Shown: positions 1-12,110, counted from the first letter of the stretch. The stretch is DNA of 64,000 nucleotides from Proluteimonas luteida (GCF_021191695.1 NZ_JAIWPT010000013.1:62001-126000), one strand, 5' to 3'. Notes: generated by a model not told the origin, from the sequence alone. Numbers and translations: made by a program.

Positions 1-861
1 GGCGGCGATCTTCTTCGACAGCACCGAGGCGATCAGCTGGCCCTCGGTGTCGATGTCGAGCTCGCGCTCGATGCGCACGAAGATGTCGTCGGCCGGGCTC
101 AGGTGCATCGCCCCGCCCCAGGCCAGGCAGCCGCCTTCGGCGTCGACCACGCGGCGCAGCGTGCCGAGGTCGAGATCGACCGGCGCCAGCGTTTCCATGG
201 TGTCGGCGGTGCCCGCCGGCGAGGTGATCGCGCGCGACGAGGTCTTGGGCATGACCAGCCCGCAGGCGGCGGCGATGGCAACGACGATCGGGGTGGTGCG
301 GTTGCCGGGCAGGCCGCCGACGCAATGCTTGTCGACCACGACCGGCGACGGCCAGCGCAGGCGTTCGCCGGCGTCGACCATCGCGCGGGTCAGGGCGATG
401 GTTTCCTCCGCGTCCAGCGGCAGGCTCGCGGTCGCGGTCAGGAACGCCGCCAGCTGCACGTCGGTGTAGCGGCCATCGACCACGTCGCGGACGATGGCGG
501 CCATGTCGCTTGCGTCCAGCCGCTGCCCGTACACCCGGCGGCGGACGCTGGACAGCGATTCGAGCACCGGCGGATGGCGCACCTCCACGGTGTCGCCCTC
601 GCGGATGCCCAGGGCCCGCCATGCCGACTCCGACAGGCTCACCTGGTCCAGGCCGAACGCCGGGCTGTCGGTCTGGTACAGCAGCGCCTGCACCTGGCGG
701 TCGCCGGCGGTCACCAGCACCTGCGAGCGCGAGGCGAGCCCCTCCGCATGGCAGACGTGGCAGTCCGCGTGCATGACCGCGATGGCCTGGTGCTGGGCGT
801 GCAGATGCATGCGCGTGGCGCGCAGCGCGGGCAGCGGCCGGGTGATGTCGACCGTGCTCAC
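1..861 (-). CDS. deoA: Thymidine phosphorylase / AMP phosphorylase family protein (3' end outside window)
   Basis: Pyrimidine-nucleoside phosphorylase superfamily enzyme, expected to split a nucleoside or nucleotide with phosphate into base and ribose phosphate. The first 287 codons are visible and the C-terminal part runs off the left edge. The phosphate-binding motif KHCVGGLPGNRTTP and a downstream SSRAITSPAGTADTME segment are typical of the family. About 85 residues precede the catalytic part, as in the long archaeal AMP phosphorylases and the 'putative thymidine phosphorylase' form of some Gammaproteobacteria, rather than short E. coli DeoA. The GTG start at 859-861 overlaps the stop of the upstream MBL gene (GTGA), so translation is probably coupled. 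Substrate (AMP, thymidine or other) cannot be decided from sequence alone. It is the last visible gene of the minus-strand fermentative cluster. Confidence 0.82.
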   Translation of the reverse strand, partial: MSTVDITRPLPALRATRMHLHAQHQAIAVMHADCHVCHAEGLASRSQVLVTAGDRQVQALLYQTDSPAFGLDQVSLSESAWRALGIREGDTVEVRHPPVLESLSSVRRRVYGQRLDASDMAAIVRDVVDGRYTDVQLAAFLTATASLPLDAEETIALTRAMVDAGERLRWPSPVVVDKHCVGGLPGNRTTPIVVAIAAACGLVMPKTSSRAITSPAGTADTMETLAPVDLDLGTLRRVVDAEGGCLAWGGAMHLSPADDIFVRIERELDIDTEGQLIASVLSKKIAA

Positions 862-2216
862 AGCGCGAATGCCTGGCCCTGGCGCGGCACCGTCGCATCC
901 CAGCCGAGCGCGTGGCCGATGCGCTCGCGCAGCGCTTCGGCCGCGTCGGGCTCGCCGTGGACGATGAACACCCGCTGCGGCCGGCGCCGGAAGCCCGACA
1001 GCCAGCGCATCAGCTCGTCGCTGTCGGCGTGCGCGGACAGCATCGGCAGCTCGGCCAGTTCCGCGTTGACCGGTACCCACTGGCCGTAGATCTTCGTCTC
1101 GCGCGCGCCGTCGAGCAGCTTGCGCCCGCGCGTGCCGGCGGCCTGGAAGCCGGAGAACAGCAGGGTGTTGCGGTGGTCGGGCGCGAAGGCCGCGATGTGG
1201 TGCAGCACGCGCCCGCCGGTGGCCATGCCGCTGGCCGAGATGATGACCTTGGGATACGGATTGGCCGACAGCAGCTTCGACTCCTCGACGTCGCGGACAT
1301 AGCTGACCGCGTCGCAGGCGGCCCGGTAGTCGGCCTCGGCCAGCCTGTGCTCGTCCGGGTAGCGGTGCAGCAGGCCGTTGGCGCTGGTCGCCATGGGACT
1401 GTCCAGGTACACGGGCACGTTGCGCAGGCCGCCGCGCCGGCGCAGCAGCCACAGGTCGTGGATCAACGCCTGCGCGCGGCCGACGGCGAAGGCCGGGATC
1501 ACCACCGTGCCGCCGCGCCGCACGGTGCGCTCGATGACCTCGCCCAGCGCGGCGACCGGATCGGCCGGCACGTGGCGGCGATTGCCGTAGGTCGATTCGA
1601 TGACGACGTAGTCGGCCTCGGGCACCGGTTCCGGGTCGTGCATCACCGCATCGTCGTAACGGCCGAGATCGCCGGAGAACACCACGCGCCGGCCGCCGAT
1701 GTCGATCTGCGCGGTCGCCGCGCCGAGGATGTGGCCGGCGCGGCGCAGCACCAGCCGCGCGTCGCCGGGCAGGTCGACCGGATGGTGCAGCGGCATCGCC
1801 CGGAAGCGCTCGAGCGTGCGCTCGGCATCGGCGACCCGGTACAGCGGCAGCGCGGGCGTGTGTTTCGAGAAGCCCTTGCGGTTGGCGAACTCGGCGTCCT
1901 TCTCCTGGATCCATGCGCTGTCGAGCAGGATCAGGCTGGCGACGTCGCGCGTGGCCGGGGTGGCGAGGATGCGGCCGCTGAAGCCGTCGAGCAGCAGTCG
2001 CGGCAGGTAGCCGCAGTGGTCGAGATGGGCATGGGTCAGCACCACCACGTCGATGTCGCGCGGCTCGACCGGAAGGCGCTGCCAGTTCAGCTCGCGCAGG
2101 TTCTTCAGGCCCTGGAACAGGCCGCAGTCGACGAGGATGCGGGTGTCGCCATGGGTCAGCAGGTGCTTGGAGCCGGTGACGGTGCCGGCGGCGCCGAGGA
2201 ACGTCAGTGATGGCAT
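858..2216 (-). CDS. MBL-fold / beta-CASP RNA-metabolising metallohydrolase
   Basis: A 452-residue metallo-beta-lactamase-fold protein of the CPSF73/beta-CASP type. Visible metal-site motifs are HAHLDHCGYLP near residue 62, AGHILGA, SGDLGRYDD, then ESTYGNR at the start of the beta-CASP insertion. A late SAHADSDELMRWLSGF and VFIVHGEPDAA supply the C-terminal histidines of the RNA-specificity motif. Such proteins are endo- or exonucleases acting on RNA in the cytoplasm. The length fits bacterial members. It overlaps the downstream phosphorylase by the last bases and follows phosphoketolase after a 217-bp gap holding a long inverted repeat. A role in nucleotide supply (RNA breakdown feeding the neighbouring phosphorylase) is attractive but is inference. 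Confidence 0.88.
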   Translation of the reverse strand: MPSLTFLGAAGTVTGSKHLLTHGDTRILVDCGLFQGLKNLRELNWQRLPVEPRDIDVVVLTHAHLDHCGYLPRLLLDGFSGRILATPATRDVASLILLDSAWIQEKDAEFANRKGFSKHTPALPLYRVADAERTLERFRAMPLHHPVDLPGDARLVLRRAGHILGAATAQIDIGGRRVVFSGDLGRYDDAVMHDPEPVPEADYVVIESTYGNRRHVPADPVAALGEVIERTVRRGGTVVIPAFAVGRAQALIHDLWLLRRRGGLRNVPVYLDSPMATSANGLLHRYPDEHRLAEADYRAACDAVSYVRDVEESKLLSANPYPKVIISASGMATGGRVLHHIAAFAPDHRNTLLFSGFQAAGTRGRKLLDGARETKIYGQWVPVNAELAELPMLSAHADSDELMRWLSGFRRRPQRVFIVHGEPDAAEALRERIGHALGWDATVPRQGQAFAL

Positions 2217-2323
2217 CGGGTGGTGGCTTCCTTCATGTCGTGTGCGGGTGCGCGGTCGGCCGGGACGCGGCGCCCGGACAGGCTGGAGACCCCCGGTCCC
2301 GCGTCATCCGGAAACCGGAGGAA

Positions 2324-2406
2324 GTCGTCCCCGCGCAGGCGGGGACCGAGGGACTTGCACGCGATCCGGACGAAAGGCACCGGGTCCCCGCCTGCGCGGG
2401 GACGAC
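2324..2406. repeat. Long perfect inverted repeat (REP-like hairpin)
   Basis: Two 24-bp arms, 2324-2347 and 2383-2406, are exact reverse complements. Each arm is itself partly palindromic around CCCCGCGCAGGCGGGG. The arms are separated by 35 bp. This looks like a pair of inverted REP units between two co-directional genes (phosphoketolase and MBL protein). It could act as an mRNA-stabilising or attenuating hairpin. Confidence 0.8.
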
Positions 2407-2433
2407 GGGTGTCCTGCTTCCCGCAAGGGAAGA

Positions 2434-4848
2434 TCACGCCCCGACACCGGCATCCAGCAAATCGGCCGGCGAACCCGCGCCGTCGACCGCGCGCAGGCGG
2501 GCGGCGTCGAGCACCTCGCCGCGCGGCCAGCCGGCGACGGCCGCCGCGGCATCGACCGCATGCGCCCAGGTGCAGCGGTTGGCGAACAGCATGCCGGGCA
2601 CGTCGAGGGTGCCGCCGCGGCTGATGTAGCCCAGCGCGCGGGTCGCCGCCGGGCCGTCGTCGAGCCGGCGCAGCACGCCGAGCATCGGCTCGGGCCGGGT
2701 GTGGGCGAGCAGCACGCGCGGCAGCCCGGGCGGGAACAGTGCCTGCACGGTCGCCTCGTCGGCGACGAATGCGGCCTCGATGGCGTCGCGCGGGATGCGC
2801 AGGCGTCCGGGCTCCAGGATCACGCTGACGCACGACGCGAACCCGGCGCGCGCGAGATGCGCATGCGCCTTCAGTGCCTCCTCCAGCTGGTAGGCACCGA
2901 TGGCGACGAACTGCACCGCCGCGGTCGCCGGATCGCCGGCCACGCGCGCGGCGCCGTCGCGGACCAGCGCCAGCGCGGCGTCGGCATCGAAGCGGTGCGC
3001 GACGTCGCGCTTGGACACCACCACGCAGGCCAGTTGCCCGCGCCCGGCATACACGTCGCGCAGCGCCGCGACCGCGGTGTTGCCGTCGACCGGGAACAGC
3101 ACGCGCGCGGTGTCGGACATCTCGCCCAGCAGCGCCTCGCCGATCGTCGGATCCTGGTGCGACTGTTCGTTCTTGCTGTTCTCCCAGGTGTGCGAGGTCA
3201 CGATCAGCGGCACCGGCAGCCAGCCGGCGGGCTGGCCGATCTCGCGCTGGCGACGGGCGAAGATGATCTCCTGGCGCAGCATGCCGAGCATCTTCACCGC
3301 GAACGCCTCGTAGCTGACGACCAGGTTCAGCCCGCCCTTGTTGCCGAGCGCGGCGCCGGCGACGGCTTCCTCGTTGAGCGCGGTGATGACGTCGCCGAGC
3401 AGCGCCTCCGGCACGCCGGGCTCGGGTTCGTTGACCCGGTGCTCCAGCAGCGCCAGCGTGCCGCCCATCTTGTTGCTGGCCAGCTCGTCGGGATTGCCGA
3501 CGCGCACGCGCAGGTCCGGGTTGGCCTGCACCAGCGCGACGAACCAGCGGTCGAGCGTGGTCATCGCGCTGCCCTGGCCGCCGACCGGCTCCCACGCCGG
3601 TGGCGGCAGCTGCGGCGTATCGGGATGGCGGTGCGCGATCGGATTTTCGCTCTCGCGCACGCGCTGCTGGCGCGCGTGCACGTCGAAGGCCGACAGTGCG
3701 GCGTCGAGTTCCGCCTGCGGCACGAACAGCGCGCGTGCGCTGGCGTTGAAGGCCTCGCGCGCGGCCGCGTCCACCGACGGGTTGCCACCCAGCGGCAGGT
3801 TGTGCGCGGCGTTGGTGCCGGCGCCGGGAAAGCCGAAGCCCTTCTCGGTCTCGGCGATCACGTACGGCAGCCGCGCGGGATAGCGCCGGTCCGGGTCTTC
3901 GGCGAAGGCGCGCAGCGCATCCTCGGCGGTGACGATGGCCCAGGCGATCGCCGCCGGGTCGCGGCCGTCGACGGTCAGCGGGTCGAAGCCGTTGTGGCGC
4001 ACGTCCTCGGCCAGCCACGGCGCGCCACCCTCCTGCACGATCTGGGTGCGCTGCTCGATGCGGCGGCCGTTGAGGATCATCACCGGGATCGCGAAGCCGC
4101 TGTCCTCGGCGCGCCACCAGCGCGGCGCCCAGTCCGAGCCGCGCTGTTCCTCGAACGCGCCGTCGCTGAGGAACGCGACCAGGCTCTCGCCCGGCAGCGG
4201 CATGTGCACGTACTGCAGGCCGGCGAAGCCGAGGTAGCCGCCTTCGGAGATCGCGCCGGCGGTGTTGGGCCCGGCGTGGCTGCCGACCGGCACCGCGGGA
4301 TGGCCGGCGGCGTCGATGGCGTAGGAATAGAAGTCGCCGATCAGCCGCGACAGCCCGGACTCGCTGCGGTCGTAACGGCCACGCTGCGCCGGCGACACGT
4401 CGCCGGTCAGCGCGTTGACCGCCTCGATCGCGGCGGCGCAGTGGCCCTGCCCCATCAGCCAGCCGCGGGTATCGCCGGTCAGGGCGTTGGCCAGCAGGTA
4501 GCCGACGAAGGCCTGCACCATGTTCAGCGCGCCGCCGGTGTGGCCTTCGGGCGTGGGCTTGAAGTCCGCGGCCGCCAGCGGCGCGCCGGACAGGTCGATG
4601 CGCCGTGCATAGGTCATGTGCGCGACCACGTTCATCGCGGTGCAGGTCAGGCGGTCGGCGGCGGCCAGCAGCGCGTAGGCGTCGTCGGCAGCGGCGAGGC
4701 GGCCGTCGGCCAGCAGCCGCGCGAGCAGCGCGTCGATGCGCTCGACGGTGTCGGCCCGGTGGACGATCGGGCCGTGGCCCGCGCGCCAGCGGGCGCGTAC
4801 GTCGGTGCCGTTGCCGGACGTGCCGTTGCCGGACGTGGTGATGTGCAT
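2434..4848 (-). CDS. xfp: Phosphoketolase (xylulose-5-phosphate/fructose-6-phosphate)
   Basis: Thiamine-diphosphate enzyme that cleaves xylulose-5-phosphate (and often fructose-6-phosphate) with phosphate to acetyl phosphate plus glyceraldehyde-3-phosphate (or erythrose-4-phosphate). The 804-residue product matches the usual 790-820. Recognisable family segments are HTGGALNMVQAFVGYLL, GQGHCAAAIEAVNAL, SHAGPNTAGAISEGGYLG and SHTWENSKNEQSHQDP. The start at 4848 (MHITTSGNG) is chosen over the ATG at 4908 because a GAGGGAGGG ribosome-binding site lies just upstream. Acetyl phosphate made here is the substrate of the acetate kinase and phosphate acetyltransferase encoded in the same cluster, so product use is locally explained. 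Probably cotranscribed from the Anr-box promoter at 12.1 kb, though internal promoters cannot be excluded. Confidence 0.95.
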   Translation of the reverse strand: MHITTSGNGTSGNGTDVRARWRAGHGPIVHRADTVERIDALLARLLADGRLAAADDAYALLAAADRLTCTAMNVVAHMTYARRIDLSGAPLAAADFKPTPEGHTGGALNMVQAFVGYLLANALTGDTRGWLMGQGHCAAAIEAVNALTGDVSPAQRGRYDRSESGLSRLIGDFYSYAIDAAGHPAVPVGSHAGPNTAGAISEGGYLGFAGLQYVHMPLPGESLVAFLSDGAFEEQRGSDWAPRWWRAEDSGFAIPVMILNGRRIEQRTQIVQEGGAPWLAEDVRHNGFDPLTVDGRDPAAIAWAIVTAEDALRAFAEDPDRRYPARLPYVIAETEKGFGFPGAGTNAAHNLPLGGNPSVDAAAREAFNASARALFVPQAELDAALSAFDVHARQQRVRESENPIAHRHPDTPQLPPPAWEPVGGQGSAMTTLDRWFVALVQANPDLRVRVGNPDELASNKMGGTLALLEHRVNEPEPGVPEALLGDVITALNEEAVAGAALGNKGGLNLVVSYEAFAVKMLGMLRQEIIFARRQREIGQPAGWLPVPLIVTSHTWENSKNEQSHQDPTIGEALLGEMSDTARVLFPVDGNTAVAALRDVYAGRGQLACVVVSKRDVAHRFDADAALALVRDGAARVAGDPATAAVQFVAIGAYQLEEALKAHAHLARAGFASCVSVILEPGRLRIPRDAIEAAFVADEATVQALFPPGLPRVLLAHTRPEPMLGVLRRLDDGPAATRALGYISRGGTLDVPGMLFANRCTWAHAVDAAAAVAGWPRGEVLDAARLRAVDGAGSPADLLDAGVGA

Positions 4849-4932
4849 GGCGATGTTCCCTCCCTCAGGTATTGCGTGTCTCTGTCGATGATGCCGATGC
4901 CGGGACATCGACGGATGGCGCGTCGTCGCGCT

Positions 4933-5820
4933 TCAGTCGCCCAGGCCACGCACCAGCGCGTCGGCCAGCAGCGGCGCCAGGGCGATGCGGTTGCTCGGGT
5001 GCGGCACCGCGTCGGTGGACGCGATGCGCGCGAACAACGGCGCCAACTCGTCCCAGGCGCCGTCGGCGAACAGCGCATGCACGACCACGCACTCGGGCGT
5101 GCGCAGCCCCTGCGCGGCCAGCTTGCGCGCGGCGACGGCGAGCGTGCGCCCGGACGAGGCGATGTCGTCGACCAACACCGGGGTGCGGTCGCGCCAGGCC
5201 GTCAGGTCCGGCAGTTCGATGTCGACGCTGCGGTCGCCGAGGCGGGTCTTGCGCAGCACCACGTGCGGGGCGTGGATGCGCGCGGCGATCGCGCCGGCCC
5301 ACTGCTCGCTTTCCTCGTCGGGACCGACGACCAGCGGCGCGTCCACGTTGGCCGCGATCCAGTCGGCCAGCAGCGGCGCGGCCTGCAGCGTCGCGGTGGG
5401 AATCGTGTACAGCGCCGACAGCGTGGCGTGGCGGTGCAGGTGCGGGTCGACCGTAAGCAGCCGGTCGAAGGTCGACGACAGCAGCCGCGCGAACGACAGC
5501 GAGCTGATGCATTCGCCGGCGTGGAAACGCATGTCCTGGCGCATGTAGGCCAGGTACGGCGCGACCAGGTTGACCCGGGTCGCGCCGAGCTCGCGCGCGG
5601 CATCGGCGGCGAACACCAGCGCCAGGAACTGCGGATCGGGCCGGGCCAGGGTACAGACCAGGTCGACCTCGCGGCCGGCCGGATCGGCCTGCAGGCGCAG
5701 GTAGGTTTCGCCGTCGGGAAAGCGCCGGGTCTCGATGCGCCCTGCCTCGCCGCCGCAGGCGGCCGCCAGCCGCGCGGCGAAGGCTTCGTTGCCGGGCAGC
5801 GGCAGGATCAGCCGCTGCAT
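4933..5820 (-). CDS. prs: Ribose-phosphate pyrophosphokinase (PRPP synthase) family protein
   Basis: A 295-residue member of the PRPP synthetase family, which makes 5-phosphoribosyl-1-pyrophosphate from ribose-5-phosphate and ATP. Visible motifs are RRFPDGETYLRL near residue 34, DPHLHRHATLSALY in the metal/ribose region and the PRPP loop VLVDDIASSGRTL. It is shorter than, and divergent from, the housekeeping Prs (about 315 residues). In this cluster beside a phosphorylase and phosphoketolase it may be a specialised copy channelling ribose phosphates between nucleotide salvage and the pentose pool, possibly in reverse. That direction is inference. The start at 5820 follows a GGGGACA-type ribosome-binding site. 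Confidence 0.85.
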   Translation of the reverse strand: MQRLILPLPGNEAFAARLAAACGGEAGRIETRRFPDGETYLRLQADPAGREVDLVCTLARPDPQFLALVFAADAARELGATRVNLVAPYLAYMRQDMRFHAGECISSLSFARLLSSTFDRLLTVDPHLHRHATLSALYTIPTATLQAAPLLADWIAANVDAPLVVGPDEESEQWAGAIAARIHAPHVVLRKTRLGDRSVDIELPDLTAWRDRTPVLVDDIASSGRTLAVAARKLAAQGLRTPECVVVHALFADGAWDELAPLFARIASTDAVPHPSNRIALAPLLADALVRGLGD

Positions 5821-5857
5821 GCCTGTCCCCGCGCCATGCGCCGGCGCACCGTGCGCG

Positions 5858-6052
5858 TCACAGCCGCACCTTGTCGAGGATGATCAGCACCGCCACGATC
5901 CCCGCCAGCAGCACGAACAGCACCCCGCCCCAGTGTTTCTCGATCCCGCCGCGCTTGCGGAAGATCAGGTTCAGCACCCCCACCGCCAGCAGCGGGAACA
6001 CCATCAGCACCAGGATCAGTTTCCAGATCTGGGCATCCAGTCCAAGCAGCAT
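5858..6052 (-). CDS. Small hydrophobic membrane protein, 64 residues
   Basis: Unrecognised short protein with two hydrophobic stretches, roughly residues 10-31 and 40-60, joined by a basic loop (FRKRGGIEKHW), so probably a two-pass inner-membrane protein. The start at 6052 is preferred over the longer reading from 6139 because GGGGGAGAG precedes it. It sits between acetate kinase (50 bp upstream) and the PRPP synthase homologue (37 bp downstream), on the same strand, and is thus very likely cotranscribed with them. No function is assigned. Confidence 0.65.
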   Translation of the reverse strand: MLLGLDAQIWKLILVLMVFPLLAVGVLNLIFRKRGGIEKHWGGVLFVLLAGIVAVLIILDKVRL

Positions 6053-6101
6053 CGCGTCTCTCCCCCGTGTGTCGGGCCACGCCCGGGGCGTGGCAGTGGT
6101 G

Positions 6102-7357
6102 TCATCGTCCGGACCCGGCCGGCGCGTCCGCCAGCGCATCGGCCAGCGCCAGCGCGTCGCGCGCGGCGATCCATTCCTCGTTGGTCGGCTCCACGCCGAC
6201 CACCACGGCGCTGTCCGCCGCCGAGATCACCAGCGCGTCGTCGGCATTGGTCCGCGGATCCAGGCGCACGCCGAGGAACGCCAGGTCGTCGCAGATGCGC
6301 TGGCGGATCACCGGGTTGTGCTCGCCGACGCCGGCGGTGAACACCAGCAGGTCGAGCCCGCCGAGCACCGCGACCAGCGCACCGATCTCGCGCACGATGC
6401 GGCGCACGTACAGCGCCAGCGCGTCGCGCGCGCGCGCGCCGGCGTCGCTGTCCTCCTGTTCCAGCGGCAGCAGCACGCGCGGCTCCGACGAGGTGCCGGA
6501 CACGCCCAGCAGGCCGGACTCGGAATACAGCACGTGGCCGACCTGGGCCAGGGTCAGCTTCTCGATCTCCATCAGGTAGATCACCGCGCCGGGATCGAGC
6601 GCGCCGGTGCGCGTGCCCATCATCAGCCCGTCGAGCGCGGAGAAGCCCATCGTCGTGGCGACGCTCTGCAGGTCCTGCATCGCGCACAGGCTGGCGCCGC
6701 TGCCCAGGTGCGCGGCGATCACCCGGCCACGCGCGAGATCGCCATGGCGCTCGTGCAGCGCCAGCGCCAGGTATTCGTAGGACAAGCCGTGGAAGCCGTA
6801 GCGGCGCAGGCCGCGCTGCCAGGCATCGAAGGGCAACGGCAGCAGCTGCTCGACCTTGGGCAGGGTGTGGTGGAACGCGGTGTCGAAGCACGCCACCTGC
6901 GGCAGGTCCGGGCGCTGCGCCAGCAGCACCCGGATCGCCTCGAGCGCGAACGGCTGGTGCAGCGGCGCCAGCGGGATCAGGTCGTGCAGGTCGGCCAGCA
7001 CGTCGGCGTCGACCCGCACCGGCGCGAAATACCGGCTGCCGCCGTGGACCACGCGGTGGGCGATGCTGTGCAGCCGGCGGCCGCCCAGCCGCGCCAGCAC
7101 GCCCTGCTCGATGCGCCGCAGCGCCGCGTGGTAGGGCTGCTGCGGATCCAGCGCCAGCGGCTCGGGTTCGATGCCGGTCTCGCCGTAGGTCGGCGTCGGC
7201 CCGCCGATGCCCTGGACCTTGCCGTTCCACACCGGGGTGCGCGGCAGCGGCACCTGGCCGCTGTCGAACAGCGCGAACTTGATGCTCGACGAGCCGCAGT
7301 TGAGCACCAGCACCAGCTCGCCGCGGGTCGGGTAGCGGTCGCGCGCGGACAGGGCGG

Positions 7358-7361
<4 letters not shown>
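6102..7361 (-). CDS. ackA: Acetate kinase
   Basis: Interconverts acetyl phosphate plus ADP with acetate plus ATP in the cytoplasm. The 419-residue product is near the usual 400. N-terminal signature [18 protein letters not shown] starts near residue 18. [12 protein letters not shown] and [19 protein letters not shown] are the nucleotide and substrate loops, with [13 protein letters not shown] near the C-terminus. The start ATG at 7359-7361 overlaps the stop of the P-type ATPase gene (ATGA), indicating translational coupling. Together with phosphoketolase it completes a bypass giving substrate-level ATP. Confidence 0.96.
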
Positions 7362-9835
<2,474 letters not shown>

Positions 9836-9878
9836 GGCGTCGGCACCCCCGTGGCGCGGACGGCCGGCACGCGCCGGC

Positions 9879-11306
9879 TCACGGCGGCGCCTCGCGGTAG
9901 TGGTGGGCCAGCAGCAGCGCGATCGCGCACGAGGCGATGCGCGCCTCGTGGCTGTCGGCGCGGCTGGTCAGCACCACCGGCACCTTCGCGCCCATGACGA
10001 TGCCGGCGCTGGCGGCCTCGCCCATGTACATCAGCTGCTTGGCCAGCATGTTGCCGCTCTCCAGGTCCGGGACGACGAGGATATCGGCCTGCCCGGCGAC
10101 CGGCGACACGATGCCCTTGGTGCGCGCGGCGGCCGGCGAGACCGCGTTGTCGAACGCCAGCGGGCCGTCGAGCACGCCACCGGCGATCTGGCCCCGATCG
10201 GCCATCTTGCACAGCGCGGCGGCATCGAGCGTGGCCGGCATCAGCGGGCTGACGGTCTCCACCGCGGCCAGGATCGCGACCCTGGGCTCGGCCACGCCGA
10301 TCACGTGCGCCAGGTCGATGGCGTTGCGGACGATGTCGGCCTTCTGCTCCAGCGTCGGCGCCAGGTTGATCGCCGCATCGGTGACGATGAACGGCCGCGG
10401 ATAGTGCGGCGTCTGCAGCACGAAGCAGTGGCTGACCCGGCGCTTGGTGCGCAGCCCGCCGGCGGAGGCCACCACCGCCGCCATCAGCTCGTCGGTGTGC
10501 AGGCTGCCCTTCATCAGCGCCTCGACCTCGCCGCCGGCGGCCAGCTCGACCGCGCGCGCGGCGGCGGCGTGACTGTGCGCCACGTCGACGATCGCGATGC
10601 CGGCCAGGTCCAGCCCGGCCTCCGCCGCGACCGCCTCCAGCCGTACCTGCGGCGCCACCAGCACCGGTTCGATCAGGCCGGCGCGGCGCGCGTCCAGCGC
10701 GGCCGACAGGCTGGACGCGTCGCAGGGATGCACCACCGCGACCCGGACCGGCTGCAGCGCGCGGACGTGCGCCAGCAGCCGCGCGACGCCGTCGCGCCCG
10801 CCGACGTCGAGGCGGATCTCCGGCAGCACCGTGCGCGGGCGCTCGATGCGCTCGGTCGGCGCCAGCACCTCGGCCTCGCCGTCGATGACCGTCTCGCCAT
10901 GCTGGTTGGTGCAGCTGCAGGCCAGCGTGACCCGGCCAGTCGCCGCGTCGCGCGCGGTCACGGTCACGCCGACCCGCAGCCGGTCGCCGATGCGCACCGG
11001 CGCGAGGAAGCGCAGGCTCTGGCTGCGGTAGATGGTGCCCGGCCCCGGCAGGCGCGTGCCCAGCAAGGCCGAGATCAGCGCCCCGCCCCACATGCCGTGG
11101 GCAATGACGCCGTTGAAGCGCGAGGCCGCGGCGAACTCGGCATCGATGTGCTGCGGATTGACATCGCCCGACAGTGCGGCGAACACCTGGATGTCCTCCC
11201 GGGTCAGCGTGCGCTCGACGCTGGCGCTGTCGCCGACCGCGATCTCGTCGAGCGTGCGGTTGCGCAGCATGGTCAGGTCGTCGTCGGACACGGGCATGGC
11301 GGGCAT
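9879..11306 (-). CDS. MaoC-like enoyl-CoA hydratase / phosphate acetyltransferase fusion
   Basis: A 475-residue bifunctional protein. Residues about 15-150 form a MaoC/hotdog hydratase domain with [16 protein letters not shown] and [16 protein letters not shown], which carry the catalytic Asp and His. Residues about 165-470 form a phosphate acetyl/butyryltransferase domain ([32 protein letters not shown]). The Pta domain should convert acetyl phosphate to acetyl-CoA. The MaoC domain could hydrate enoyl-CoA to 3-hydroxyacyl-CoA for polyhydroxyalkanoate, fitting the phasin gene upstream. The start at 11306 is preferred because AGGAG lies nine bases upstream; the longer frame from 11630 lacks protein-like character. 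The gap to the ATPase gene downstream is 43 bp. Confidence 0.9.
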   Translation of the reverse strand: MPAMPVSDDDLTMLRNRTLDEIAVGDSASVERTLTREDIQVFAALSGDVNPQHIDAEFAAASRFNGVIAHGMWGGALISALLGTRLPGPGTIYRSQSLRFLAPVRIGDRLRVGVTVTARDAATGRVTLACSCTNQHGETVIDGEAEVLAPTERIERPRTVLPEIRLDVGGRDGVARLLAHVRALQPVRVAVVHPCDASSLSAALDARRAGLIEPVLVAPQVRLEAVAAEAGLDLAGIAIVDVAHSHAAAARAVELAAGGEVEALMKGSLHTDELMAAVVASAGGLRTKRRVSHCFVLQTPHYPRPFIVTDAAINLAPTLEQKADIVRNAIDLAHVIGVAEPRVAILAAVETVSPLMPATLDAAALCKMADRGQIAGGVLDGPLAFDNAVSPAAARTKGIVSPVAGQADILVVPDLESGNMLAKQLMYMGEAASAGIVMGAKVPVVLTSRADSHEARIASCAIALLLAHHYREAPP

Positions 11307-11502
11307 CTGTTCGGGCTCCTGGAGGCGGCGCGGACGGCGCGGCGACGGACCGCATGGCGGTGCGGCGGCGCGACCAGCATAGTGCGGCCACGTTGCAGCC
11401 GCGCCGCGGCGCGGGCAACGCGGCCCGTCGAGCACGCGGACCGCGTGCGTCGATCCGGGCCGTGCGCCCGGCCGGCCGCGGTTCGCGCCCGGAGCGGCGT
11501 GG

Positions 11503-11991
11503 CTACTGTTTGCGGGCGCCGGCAGGCTTCTTCGGCGGCGGTGCCCCGGTACCCGGCGGCTGCAACAGCGCCGCCCAGGCGTCCTGCAGTCCACGCCACG
11601 CATCCAGCGTCGCGGCGTCGACGCCCGCATCCTTGGCCGACGCCAGCGCCTCGGCGGTTTCCTTCTGCCAGGCGATCAGCGCCTCCTGCACGCCACCGGC
11701 AAATTCGGTCTGCGCATTGACCGCGATCTGCGCGGCCTCCTGGCTGTCGCCCACGCGCTGCTGCAGCTGCCGCCAGAAGATGTCCACCGGCAATGTCGCC
11801 AGCTTCTCCCAGTCCCCGGCCTTGAGCACGGTCGCCAGTTCGGCATTGCTCTCGGCGATGCCGTCGCCGGCCAGGCGCTGGGCGAAATCCAGCCAGTGCG
11901 TCCCGCTCTGCTGGAGCAGACTGCCGATCCTGGCCTGCAGTTCGAGGTTGGCGCGATACAGGCGCAGCGGAACTCCGGTCACGTCGTTCAT
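11503..11991 (-). CDS. Phasin family protein
   Basis: A 162-residue, Ala/Gln-rich, probably all-helical protein with the phasin-like opening LRLYRANLELQARIGSLLQQS, spanning heptad-like hydrophobic positions to about residue 130. It has a low-complexity PPPKKPAGARKQ tail. Phasins coat polyhydroxyalkanoate granules. The start at 11991 is chosen because AGAGGG sits seven bases upstream; the ATG at 11997 would be too close to it. It is the first gene after the Anr-type box and the first of the minus-strand cluster, separated by 196 bp from the Pta fusion gene. No PHA synthase lies in this window, so the granule role is inference from family and neighbour. Confidence 0.72.
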   Translation of the reverse strand: MNDVTGVPLRLYRANLELQARIGSLLQQSGTHWLDFAQRLAGDGIAESNAELATVLKAGDWEKLATLPVDIFWRQLQQRVGDSQEAAQIAVNAQTEFAGGVQEALIAWQKETAEALASAKDAGVDAATLDAWRGLQDAWAALLQPPGTGAPPPKKPAGARKQ

Positions 11992-12068
11992 GGTCATGCC
12001 CTCTGGGTGGTGGAACGCAGCCCGGCCGCGGATACGGGCAGGCGACGGCCATTGGACCGCGTGCCATG

Positions 12069-12110
12069 ATCCTGACAGCCCCGCACGGCAGCCACCTTGA
12101 TCCTGATCAA
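12069..12110 (-). promoter_or_regulatory. FNR/Anr box with class-II-type promoter for the fermentative cluster
   Basis: The sequence TTGATCCTGATCAA at 12097-12110 is a perfect match to the FNR/Anr consensus TTGAT-N4-ATCAA. Read on the minus strand, CAGGAT at 12069-12074 keeps the key A2 and T6 of a -10 hexamer. It lies 22 bp beyond the box, the spacing expected for a box centred near -41.5. Transcription would start about 65-70 bases before the phasin ATG. The box is symmetric and could also affect the divergent plus-strand genes. Confidence 0.75.

Noticed and set aside
2053..5883. Very long open frame on the plus strand (over 1200 codons) across the phosphoketolase and PRPP synthase genes
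   Set aside because: It is the antisense shadow of real minus-strand genes in very GC-rich DNA; translation is Arg/Gly/Ala/His-rich with no family signature.
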